Assembly: GCA_028752905.1 (NCBI GenBank)
Contig: JAQNBH010000004.1
Location: 1,224,610 to 1,288,609, forward strand
Direction of reading: 5' to 3'
From: Cladorhizidae sp. MBARI D1340-BT2
Taxonomy: Eukaryota > Porifera > Demospongiae > Poecilosclerida > Cladorhizidae
DNA: 64,000 nt
Every line of letters starts with the position of its first letter. Position 1 is the first letter of the stretch. Position numbers and translations under genes: made by a program. Under the pieces are notes generated by a model. It saw nothing but the letters and a program-made list of their open reading frames with translations, had not been told where the DNA came from and did no database searches. Of this stretch, positions 33,121-46,287 are shown one piece after another.

Positions 33121-34531
33121 CTAGTGACCTGAAAATAAGGCAACATAAATAAATAATTTATAAGCTGATGTCCAAGTAGCAGATGACATAACTGAGTGTG
33201 TGTTAATGGTCTGTATTTGTGCAGCAGGACATTGTCTTGTCTTGAGTGAGTGAGGCACCTTAACAAGGTACAGGGGTCAGGGTTTGAGCTGGAGATAACA
33301 AATAAAAATTAGAGATGGGAGAGGGAGGGGGTATCCTTTTTGCCACACCCCCAATATAAATCTCTGGGGATAAACAGGGGCGAGTTGGCTGATAGCCACA
33401 ACTCTGCGAGGCACAGTTGACGTGATATCAGAAACTCAGCCCCTCTAGGTCCTCCCCTCCCCCTCTCTCACGCACATTCAGCATATTCACAAGATAACAA
33501 TGCTTCATTAAATAATACATCTGTAGACCACACACATCTGTTGACCCTTTACCGACTGAAACATCATCCAGTTCATGCCCTTCATGGTGAGGGAAAACCC
33601 CCATTTCCACCTAAGGATTACTGTACTTACTGTGAGCTACACCCTCACAAAGTTGGTAAAGGGTTCACTCACGAGAAATAGAATACCTGCATTTCATGAG
33701 GAACACATATCCACATGTGAACACACCCTCTCAGCATGGCTCTAGAGAGATCTCCTAGTATTGTGAATTGTGCTGGACCGTTAGCTAGCTAGTGATTTCT
33801 ATTCCCATGCCCTGTCTCCCTACTTGAATAAGGCTAAAAGGACAACTTGCGTCCAGCACCTGCAACTATGCCATGAATCACTCCACCTCATAGCAATAGT
33901 AGAGCACAGACTGAAGACATCTTCCTGAGAACATGACCAGCTAATATGCCCAGACTTCAGCACCTCCCACACAAAATACACCTGCTGATTATGAGTCTCT
34001 GGCAAGCACTGCAGTTGCTCGCCAGAGACACCATCCCAAATTACCTTTATACAATGGGTGTGGTCTCTTCAAACCACACCCTTACTCCGGGGAAATTGAT
34101 ATCGCTCATTTTTTTCCATAGAACAAACTGAAAAGAGGTGTGGTTATCAGACACAGCTAATATGCCTAGACTTCAGCACCTCCCACAACAAAGCATATTA
34201 GACAGACATGCGTAATTAGCAAGTGCATTACAAAACCACGACTCTTTCCCCACAATAATTATTACAGACATAATTATTGCCTCAAGGAAACTATCCTCCA
34301 TACAGTAATGATAGCAGCATTAATTGCAAAGGCAGTATAATAGTGTGATCATTATAAAGAGTTTATAAGTGGTTGTGGTCTACTAACACTTTTCTGTCTT
34401 GTTTCTATTAGCAGCTGCTTACAAGAAGTTACACAGTAACTCCAGAACTATATACCCAATCATAGATGTCACCCTTTACCATATTTAGGACACACATGTC
34501 CCTATGCATAATTATGCACACACACATACAT
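33121..34531. other. Unique region between the 60-bp and 46-bp arrays, copy 1
   Basis: It contains a perfect 9-bp inverted repeat GGGTGTGGT/ACCACACCC at about 34055-34080 and a roughly 30-bp direct repeat (AGACTTCAGCACCTCCCACA at about 33953 and 34168). A 61-codon minus-strand open segment (33820-34005) is conserved in all three copies but has no family I recognise. Confidence 0.45.
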
Positions 34532-35364
34532 ACATATGTCCCTATGTATTTAATATACACACACATAGATACATGCATCATATGTCCCTATGTATTTAAT
34601 ATACACACACATAGATACATGCATCATATGTCCCTATGTATTTAATACACACACACATAGATACATGCATCATCATCATATGTCCCTATGTATTTAATAT
34701 ACACACACATAGATACATGCATCATATGTCCCTATGTATTTAATACACACACACATAGATACATGCATCATATGTCCCTATGTATTTAATATACACACAC
34801 ATAGATACATGCATCATATGTCCCTATGTATTTAATATACACACACATAGATACATGCATCATATGTCCCTATGTATTTAATATACACACACATAGATAC
34901 ATGCATCATATGTCCCTATGTATTTAATATACACACACATAGATACATGCATCATATGTCCCTATGTATTTAATACACACACACATAGATACATGCATCA
35001 TATGTCCCTATGTATTTAATATACACACACATAGATACATGCATCATATGTCCCTATGTATTTAATATACACACACATAGATACATGCATCATATGTCCC
35101 TATGTATTTAATACACACACACATAGATACATGCATCATATGTCCCTATGTATTTAATATACACACACATAGATACATGCATCACATGTCCCTATGTATT
35201 TAATATACACACACATAGATACATGCATCACATGTCCCTATGTATTTAATATACACACACATAGATACATGCATCATATGTCCCTATGTATTTAATATAC
35301 ACACACATAGATACATGCATCATATGTCCCTATGTATTTAATACACACACACATAGATACATGC
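34532..35364. repeat. 46-bp minisatellite, copy 1 (about 18 units)
   Basis: Each unit contains CATATGTCCCTATGTATTTA and ACACACATAGATACATGCAT. AATATACACA alternates with AATACACACA, and one unit has an extra CAT. The period is 46 bp (34579 to 34625). Confidence 0.95.
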
Positions 35365-35460
35365 AGTTATCTGGTGAAGGTTTGTCATAAGCCTAAGCTT
35401 CTAAGGAAAATTACTGATATATAACTAAAATATAATGATGAGGATGATGATGATGATGAT

Positions 35461-35820
<360 letters not shown>

Positions 35821-35821
35821 T

Positions 35822-36698
35822 CAGTATTATTATTGGAGGTGTGGTCCCTATATTGGGGTGACTGTTGTGTTAAAGTTGCAGACAAGCAACAAAGTTGATG
35901 CCTCAGCTGACACTGGCATTATAAAATGCTGGTATTATTAATGCATTACTGAGCTGAGGTGCAGCAGGTGTGGCTGGGGGAGGAAGAGGAAAGGTGCGGG
36001 GAAGAACACTTTTTGGCTTCCCTTTCTTTAGACAAGGAAGACTGGAGAGCTAAAAATGGCCAAACATGAAGTTAGTGACTGCCAGTGAGTTTAGCACGTA
36101 TTGGACCTTGAAAATGTATTTATTAATTAATTTATTTATTGTAGCCTGCATGTTGAAATCCTGGCAGAGTGCACTGTGCACTCCAATATGATCTACTTGA
36201 AGGCCACACAATTATAATATCTCAAATTTCAGTTGTTGAACTTCCTTCCCTAAACTTTTGCTCCACAAAGACAACACAGTGGGAGAAGCAGAATTGAGAG
36301 ATGATCCTTTGAAGAAATCTTGTAAGGGGGGGGAAAAAGGGGGAAAATGGGCACCTTAAGCTGCAATGATCTTTAAACCTTCGTGCTTTAATAATATATA
36401 ATATGACTGGATTGGGTGGAGGGGGGGAGGAGGATTTTCTTAGAAGATCTCCCGCCATTCTGACCCCCTTTCCTCTGTACGAGGCCCAGTACATAACAAT
36501 TATTGATGATAAAAAAATGGCTAAAGAGAAGTAGAATCAAACAATAATGAATGAGAGGCAGTCACTTCCATGACTAAAACTTGAGGAGTGAAGGAAGTGG
36601 GCAACCACTGCTGTTTGAATTAGGTCTCTACAAGAACTCTAACCACTGTCTCTCTAGCCACTGTCAAAAACTAACAACAACCTATGACTTTACAGTTA
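35822..36698. other. Unique region with a poly-G tract, copy 1
   Basis: No gene is supported. A G run at about 36420 is short here (about 8) but expands to about 20 in copies 2 and 3. Confidence 0.45.
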
Positions 36699-36744
36699 CC
36701 TTCTCAATAATCAACTTGAAATTGTAAGTTGATTATTGAGAAGG
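36699..36744. repeat. Perfect 19-bp hairpin, copy 1
   Basis: CCTTCTCAATAATCAACTT (36699-36717) and its exact reverse complement (36726-36744) are separated by eight bases, GAAATTGT. A diverged relative with CCTTCTCACC and CAAGTTGATTTATTG follows at about 36850-36910. It is present unchanged in all three copies. Confidence 0.9.
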
Positions 36745-38150
36745 TTATTGTAATGTTATTATGTCAACTGAGAGTTCATTGAGAACCTAGACTATTGCAA
36801 CCAAGCCACCTGGCTATACTAAGTCAACCATAGATATCTTATTACAATGACCTTCTCACCAGAGATTAAATTTCAAGTTGATTTATTGTAATATCGTGAT
36901 GTCAACTGAGAGTTGGTTCATAGATATCTCACCTGAACTTTTGGATGCACACTCCCTCAGCTTCCAATTGCTTTAGGTCTTCCAGAGGTGCGGTAAGGTA
37001 CATCTAATTCTGCTGTTCCTCTGCTAACACGAAAGATCTTGTTTCAGTGAATGCACGACCCTTTTCCATTTACCCTGGAGAAAAGGAAAAGGATCGGCAA
37101 TGCGTGAAATTTGCGCGGTCAGTAATTTTGTCCAGAGTATAGGCAATAGGCAAGCTAGATAGTTATATTGTTATCTGCTTGCTGGGGTTCAGCAACTACG
37201 AGACTCCCTTTTCATAGATTATGCTGCGACGACTTTAGGGTGACTAATTATCTGTGGCCTTCTGCGCAGCTGTGAAGAGAACAGTGCCTTCATTATAGTA
37301 TCGCTGTTTTTTAGGATTGGTGCCCCAGGAAGCTTTATATTTTTCTCAGCCAAGTTTGGTGGCAGGGCATAAATGGAAGAGGCAGGAAATCTTTCCTGGC
37401 ATCCTTGATTGCAGATTTTTAAACCTCCCTGTCTCTGGACATTATTCTCATCACTATGAATAATGCAGCAAAGGAAGTCTTGCATGAGCTTCATGTTTAT
37501 AATTAAGACTTAGAGCCTTGGTAGAGGATCAGCTACAGCTACTTTCAAATATGTGCTAACATTTGCACATGATATGGAGGACTAATCAAATGCTACTCTA
37601 TTGCTACAAGTATAATCCAACAAATTGCAGATTGCCTGCAGGTCCTCTTTATTTCTTAGAAGAAGATTCTCAGTAGACAAACTGAGTGTAAACTATATAA
37701 TGTGCTAGAATTAAATACAGCTGCATTAGCTAAAGGTTTTGATACACTTGCATAAGTCCTATAATTATGTATACATAATTATATAAATAAGGTTGCAGAG
37801 TATTAAGCTGTAGCACAGTGCAACCACTGTTAGCTGAATAGGGGGATTTAATTTTTGAGTTGAGGCCACTGGCTGGTCCCCAGCTGGCAGGTTCTCCATT
37901 GCCACCATGAGCACCTTCTCTATCTAAACTTTTCTCTCCACAGAGTGAGCCTTTCATGAAAGCAGTTGACCATTCACTTCTTTGCAGAGAAAGCATGTAG
38001 CTGCTGCACCAGCTCAGCCAGGCTCAGTCACACATGTACACACACGACTATTCTGTTGATGTTCCTTACCAATTCTTGTGCTTGGCTGAATTAAAGAAAC
38101 AGCCATGGGATTCTTATAATAGCAAATTTATGAACATGGACATTCTATAT
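36745..38150. other. Unique region with short coding-like segments, copy 1
   Basis: Minus-strand open segments at 37219-37494 (91 codons, ends HPKVVAA) and 37730-37996 recur in copy 2. In the first, copies 1 and 2 differ by a 3-bp indel (one Ile) that preserves the frame. No family is recognised. Confidence 0.4.
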
Positions 38151-38539
38151 GTAAGTTACAATATCACAAGGAGGGAAAAGTAACAATAACAGACAGGATG
38201 AAATGTTTCTCCCATATGTTCCATCCTTATTTGTTCAATCACCTGGTGTGTGTGTGTGTGTGTGTGTATGGTGTGGTTGTGTGGTGTCGGTGGATAAATA
38301 GACAAAAAAGATAAAAAATATAGAAAACCAAAACCAGAACTTGATCGAATTTCCTCATCAAAATATACAGCAAGCAAATAAATGCACTTGCTTATGAAGT
38401 CAACTACTGCACGGACAGGTAAATGAACTTTATTATGTATTTTTGGACTACAATACTTAATCTCCATTATATTACAGCTGGTGCATAGGTGTCTGGGCAG
38501 GTGTCTGGGCATGTAACATCCCACACTAGTGATGCACCA

Positions 38540-38725
38540 CACTTTCATGGGGACCAAACTGATGCCATCCGGCTGTTTGCCATTTGATCCGAACACTCCA
38601 TTGGGTTCGAGTTGAGATGGGATCTTTGCAGATGCCACTGGGATGACATTGAGCCAAACACCAGATTCTTTCCATGCCGTTAACAAACATGCACGATAAG
38701 TTTCAGAACTAGCGTCAATTAGCAG
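38540..38725 (-). pseudogene. Possible RT-associated protein remnant, copy 1
   Basis: The minus strand encodes SETYRACLLTAWKESGVWLN then VIPVASAKIPSQLEPNGVF. The KESGxWLNxxP core resembles a motif I recall from retroelement-associated proteins of invertebrates, where it precedes a Cys-rich region. No RT core is nearby. The related stretch in copy 2 has a 1-bp frameshift. The assignment is tentative. Confidence 0.35.
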
Positions 38726-38974
38726 CTGATGAAATGAATGTAGTAGTGGAGAAGAGAAGGAAGGAGATGAAAGTAATAGTTTGGGAATGTAAAATGCATG
38801 ACGGAGGAGATGCAATGCATCATGAGCATGGAGGTCACTAAGTCTCTCTCACAAAATGTATCTTCTTCCCAACAATGCCTTTCGCTCCATCAATCAGTGA
38901 ACCCAAAAGGATGACCCTGGGTTCACTACCAAAAACATAAATAAATCAAGCTTTTAAAAAAATAAAAAATAAAA

Positions 38975-40304
<1,330 letters not shown>

Positions 40305-40628
40305 CATGTTCTGTCTCTGCTTCTCTCTCACTGCCTCTGGGTTGGTGGCACTGGCCTTCTTCTTCCTCTCACAGTCTCTCTGCTTCCAGGCCTGCTCACC
40401 ATCTCTGCCCTCTTCTGCACATGTTTATTACTCTGTAGAGTATCCAGTGAGTTAGTTTACAATGTTGTTCAGGTCTGAGTCAGCATGGCACTCAGTGCTG
40501 CTGAGATACAGCACCACTACCATGAGCAGAAGTGGGCAGAGATGGTGAGCAGGCGCAGAGAGACCCTGAGAGGAAGAAGGCAAGAGCCACCAACACAGAG
40601 GCAGTGAGAGAGAAGAAGAGGCAGAACC
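40305..40628. repeat. Imperfect inverted repeat with arms of about 110 bp, copy 1
   Basis: Arm 40305-40423 (CATGTTCTGTCTCTGCTTCT ... CTCTTCTGCACATG) is the imperfect reverse complement of arm 40521-40628 (CATGAGCAGAAGTGGGCAGA ... GAGGCAGAAC). The spacer is about 100 bp. Both arms encode a shared peptide core ATNxEAVREK when read in the appropriate direction, so this may be an inverted duplication of a once-coding segment. A transcript could fold into a long hairpin. Confidence 0.8.
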
Positions 40629-40639
40629 TCCGTAGGTGG

Positions 40640-41628
40640 TGGGCATTCAAGAAGGAGAAGCAGTACCACAGACACCTCAGTAGACACCCAACCTGGAGCA
40701 GGGGCAGACCTTGGACCTGGCAGTTTTGTTGGCAGAACGAGGCTTGGTATTTCTCTACATGGCAACAATGTATAGCAAGCAGGAAGAGCAGGTGCAGCTG
40801 AAGTTCCTCCACAAGGTGGGCAACTCTGGTTTGTACAGGGATCCAGAGTGGGAAGACAACAGTGGGGCGTGCCCAGAGCTGCAGGTGAAGGGAACTTCAC
40901 GCCTACAATACTCTAGAGTTCATGGTTGCACAGCGAGCAGTGATGGCTAAGTACACCACTAAGTACAGAGACTATACCATATGATTGTTGTATCATCTTC
41001 AAAAGCAGTACACCTACATTGTACAGACATGTATATGATACTCATTGCAGGCATCAGAAAAGTGAAGCAGTCAGTACCAATGATTAGTTGCTGTACATAG
41101 CATGGAATTAAATAAATTGTACCCAGCAGGTAAATGAGGTGATCAACATGGATAGAGCAAGTATCCAGTCCACAGGAGAGCCATGCATGGTTATAGACAT
41201 CTGAAATTCCATTACTATGAAATTACGTTAGCTTTTTTTTTACTAGAAGGATTGCTGAAGCCTTCATGTATATATAGTGTGATAACCCTGCACAAATACC
41301 AGATCCCACCATTAAGCCATTTATATATAAGAACAGCAGGTTATATGACACTGTGTGCAACACTGAAAATTTGATGTTAATTTTACGATATTCCATTACG
41401 TGTTTTTTTCCTGGCCTCACTCAAAGACAGACCTCACTCAAAGACAAAAATATTTATGGAAATAAAATATTGAGTAACATTAAAGTGTCAATGGAGACCT
41501 ACATGCCTGAGATATAGTTTTTATAAAATGTTGAGTCTTTCTTGCCCCATATGTAGTGAAAGGGAAATTCCATTACCACGTGAACAAATCCAATAATAAT
41601 GTTAATAATAATGACGATGATGATACAT
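40640..41628. other. Unique region downstream of the inverted repeat, copy 1
   Basis: A plus-strand open segment at 40711-40950 (includes YSKQEEQVQLKFLHK and YRDPEWED) is frameshifted by one base in copy 2. It looks like decayed coding sequence of unknown family. Confidence 0.35.
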
Positions 41629-41870
<242 letters not shown>

Positions 41871-42018
41871 ACAACAACAACAATAATAATGATGACGGCC
41901 ACGACGACGACGATGATAAACTTTTTCTAATTTCAAGCTTATAGAGGGGGAATTGCCCCCCCCCCCCCCTTTCAAGTGGCACTCAATACAAGACACTCTT
42001 TGTGTCAGTCTGCCAGTA

Positions 42019-43095
42019 CATGCCAGTTCTTATACATACACTACACACACCAGCACATGCCAGTTCTTATACATACACTACACACACCAGCACATGCCAG
42101 TTCTTATACATACACTACACACACCAGCACATGCCAGTTCTTATACATACACTACACACACCAGCACATGCCAGTTCTTATACATACACTACACACACCA
42201 GCACATGCCAGTTCTTATACATACACTACACACACCAGCACATGCCAGTTCTTATACATACACTACACACACCAGCACATGCCAGTTCTTATACATACAC
42301 TACACACACCAGCACATGCCAGTTCTTATACATACACTACACACACCAGCACATGCCAGTTCTTATACATACACTACACACACCAGCACATGCCAGTTCT
42401 TATACATACACTACACACACCAGCACATGCCAGTTCTTATACATACACTACACACACCAGCACATGCCAGTTCTTATACATACACTACACACACCAGCAC
42501 ATGCCAGTTCTTATACATACTCTACACACACCAGCACATGCCAGTTCTTATACATACACTACACACACCAGCACATGCCAGTTCTTATACATACACTACA
42601 CACACCAGCACATGCCAGTTCTTATACATACACTACACACACCAGCACATGCCAGTTCTTATACATACACTACACACACCAGCACATGCCAGTTCTTATA
42701 CATACACTACACACACCAGCACATGCCAGTTCTTATACATACACTACACACACCAGCACATGCCAGTTCTTATACATACACTACACACACCAGCACATGC
42801 CAGATCTTATACATACAATACACACACCAGCACATGCCAGTTCTTATACATACACTACACACACCAGCACATGCCAGTTCTTATACATACACTACACACA
42901 CCAGCACATGCCAGTTCTTATACATACACTACACACACCAGCACATGCCAGTTCTTATACATACACTACACACACCAGCACATGCCCGATCTTATACATA
43001 CAATACACACACCAGCACATGCCAGTTCTTATACATACACTACACACACCAGCACATGCCAGTTCTTATACATACACTACACACACCAGCACATG
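42019..43095. repeat. 37-bp minisatellite, copy 1 (about 29 units)
   Basis: Units contain CATGCCAGTTCTTATACATA and CACTACACACACCAGCA. The period is exactly 37 bp (42019 to 42056). The unit contains no plus-strand stop in any frame, so all three plus frames stay open for more than 1 kb and read the same 37-residue cycle shifted. There is no start context or relatedness to suggest a real protein. The last unit runs into the 15-bp array of copy 2 at CAGCACATGTCCAGG. Confidence 0.97.
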
Positions 43096-44931
43096 TCCAG
43101 GCTAAAAGTGGTCCAGTCTAAAAGTGGTCCAGGCTAATGTGGTCCAGGCTAATGTGGTCCAGGCTAATGTGGTCCAGGCTAATGTGGTCCAAGCTAATGT
43201 GGTCCAGGCTAATGTTGTCCAAGCTAATGTTGTCCAAGCTAATTGGTCCGGGCTAAAAGTGGTCCAGGCTAATGTGGTCCGGACTAAAAGTGGTCCAGGC
43301 TAATGTGGTCCAGGCTAATGTGGTCCAGGCTAATGTGGTCCAGGCTAATGTGGGCCAGGCTAATGTGGTCCAGGCTAATGTGGTCCAAGCTAATGTGGTC
43401 CAGGCTAATGTGGTCCAGGCTAATGTGGGCCAGGCTAATGTGGTCCAAGCTAATGTGGTCCAGGCTAATGTGGTCCGGGCTAAAAGTGGTCCAGGCTAAT
43501 GTGGTCCAGGCTAATGTGGTCCAGGCTAATGTGGTCCAGGCTAATGTGGTCCAAGCTAATGTGGTCCAGGCTAATGTGGTCCGGACTAAAAGTGGTCCAG
43601 GCTAATGTGGTCCAGGCTAATGTGGTCCAGGCTAATGTGGTCCGGACTAAAAGTGGTCCAGGCTAATGTGGTCCAGGCTAATGTGGTCCAGGCTAATGTG
43701 GTCCAGGCTAATGTGGTCCAGGCCAATGTGGTCCAGGCTAATGTGGTCAAGGCTAATGTGGTCCAGGCTAATGTGGTCCAGGCTAATGTGGTCCAGGCTA
43801 ATGTGGTCCAGGCTAATGTGGTCCAGGCTAATGTGGTCCAGGCTAATCTGGTCCAGGCTAATGTGGTCCGGACTAAAAGTGGTCCAGGCTAATGTGGTCC
43901 AGGCTAATGTGGTCCAGGCTAATGTGGTCCGGACTAAAAGTGGTCCAGGCTAATGTGGTCCGGACTAAAAGTTGTCCAGGCTAATGTGGTCCAGGCTAAT
44001 GTGGTCCAGGCTAATGTGGTCCAGGCTAATGTGGTCCAGGCTAATGTGGTCCAGGCTAATGTGGTCCGGGCTAATGTGGTCCAGGCTAATGTGGGCCAGC
44101 CTAATCTGGTCCAGGCTAATGTAGTCCAGGCTAATGTGGTCCAGGCTAATGTGGTCCAGGCTAATGTGGTCCAGGCTAAAAGTGGTCCAGGCTAATGTGG
44201 TCCAGGCTAATGTGGTCCAGGCTAATCTGGTCCAGGCTAATGTGGTCCAGGCTAATGTGGTCCAGGCTAATGTGGTCCAGGCTAATGTGGTCCGGACTAA
44301 AAGTGGTCCAGGCTAATGTGGTCCAGGCTATTGTGGTCCAGGCTAATGTGGTCCAGGCTAATGTGGTCCAGGCTAATGTGGTCCAGGCTAATGTCCAGGC
44401 TAATGTGGTCCAAGCTAATATGGTCCAGGCTAATGTGGGCCAGGCTAATGTGGTCCAGGCTAATCTGGTCCAGGCTAATGTGGTCCAGGCTAATGTGGTC
44501 CAGGCTAATGTGATCCAAGCTAATGTGGTCCAAGCTAATGTGGTCCAGGCTAATGTGGTCCAGGCTAATGAGGTCCAGGCTAATCTGGTCCAGGCTAATC
44601 TGGTCCAAGCTAATGTGGTCCGGACTAAAAGTGGTCCAGGCTAATGTGGTCCAGGTTAATGTGGTCCAGGCTAATCTGGTCCAGGCTAATGTGGTCCAGG
44701 CTAATGTGGTCCAGGCTAATGTGGTCCGGACTAAAAGTGGTCCAGGCTAATGTGGTCCAGGCTAATGTGGTCCAGGCTAATCTGGGCCAGGCTAATCTGG
44801 TCCAGGCTAATGTGGTCCAGGCTAATGTGGTCCAGGCTAATGTGGTCCAGGCTAATGTGGTCCAAGCTAATGTGGTCCAGGCTAATGTGGTCCAGGCTAA
44901 TGTGGTCCAGGCTAATGTGGTCCAGGCTAAA
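43096..44931. repeat. 15-bp minisatellite, copy 2 (about 120 units)
   Basis: Same unit as copy 1. It lacks the CATGCTAATGTGG...CTAATCTAGTCC segment and the AATGCGGTCC variant found in copies 1 and 3 but retains the CTATTGTGG marker near 44330. Confidence 0.97.
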
Positions 44932-46049
44932 ATAGTGTTTGCCCTATTGTCAATAATAATAATAATTTGGTTTTTTAATAAAAAAAAAAAAATTTAAGCT
45001 GCTGCGTCCTATTGGGTACCAAGATGCTGGACTCCACCATAGCCAGGCCTAGACACTCACAGCTACATGTAGGAACATAATGGTGCCAGCTCAGCTAATC
45101 ACAGAAGCAGAGCTTAGGCCAATTTGCAGCAGCCATGTAACTAGGGTAGGATCAGGATGCTAGGGCTAGGGACAAGGTCAGAGTTAGTTAGAACCATGGC
45201 CAGGATTAAAGATAGGGCCAGAATTAGGAGCTTAAGCCTAGGTCAGAATTAGGGCCAGAGTTAAGACAAGAATCACCAGGGCTAAAGCTAGGGGCAAAGT
45301 TAGGACCTCGGGCCATGGCTAAAGCCAGTGGTGGAGTTAGGCCCAGGGGTTAGTGCTAGAGCTAGGGCCAGAGCTAAAAGAAGGGTCCAAGGCAAGAGCT
45401 GAACCTTTGGGGGGGAAAAGTTGGTAAGAGCAATTTTAACCAAAAGGTCTTGATTTTATATCTCAGCATTTCTCTGGCAGGCAGTTTTGCTATGTGCTCA
45501 CTGGAACTCCTCAAGCCCTCCCCAGTAAGTGCAGGTGAATGTAGGGCACTATAGCAGAGGTGAGGACAGATGCAGAGAGCAGGAGAGGAGAGTGTCTGTA
45601 ATCAAGAGCTTAGATGACCTAGCAAGTGAGGACAAGAGCACACACATACATGTAGATCTCACACCTGCTTCATGACCTCGCCCACTACAGTTACTGTTCA
45701 AGTTCAGGAATGACTGATTATTGCCAAGTCAGCAAGAACATAGCATATTATACATGAAGTGCATGTGAGGTATTATTGCTGATAGTTGACACTATCTCTT
45801 TCACATACCTAGTCTTGGGCATTGAAGTGCTTTTCAGGTAGTGATTGCTGCCATTAGCACTTGGTGTCATTGTGACCAGACAGGGATCCTAATAAAGGCA
45901 AAAAGTGGAGATTCCACCATTCTTTAAATCTGCAAACAATAAATTATCTCAGGTAGACAGCGTTGCCCAGGAAACAATACAATATCTAGAGAGGATTACA
46001 AATTGATGTGCCTCCCTCCCCCTATCCTTCCACTTCTCCAAGCCCCCAG
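44932..46049. other. Unique region of copy 2 upstream of the exon
   Basis: Near-identical to 30929-32047, with CCTCCCCAGTAAGTGCAGG in place of the longer C run of copies 1 and 3, and ACCTAGTCTTGGG shared with copy 3. Confidence 0.6.
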
Positions 46050-46217
46050 GTGTTGATCACAATTCTTACTCTCCTGAATTCCTGTTATGACCACTCGATG
46101 TTTTTGTATGGAACAAGTGGAAGACCACAATGCCTTCTGTTAATCTCATCATTCCAACAACTTCATTCTAATGGAGTAGTGCTAGAGGCAGCCTCGCTGG
46201 CTAACTGCTTGCATTGG
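46050..46217 (+). CDS. Candidate internal exon, copy 2
   Basis: Same 168-bp phase 0-0 segment as 32048-32215, with the same acceptor and donor contexts and the same predicted peptide by eye. The open frame is kept despite changes in flanking DNA. Confidence 0.4.
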
Positions 46218-46287
46218 GTGAGTCTAACGCAGCTAGAGGAGTCTGTTGGCAAAGCCACCTTGTGAGGTTATTAGTGTGGTACTGTAT

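Noticed and set aside
41953..43137. Reading frames of 367-394 codons over the 37-bp array
   Set aside because: All three plus frames are open because the unit lacks plus-strand stops; composition is purely repetitive and no flanking gene structure exists.
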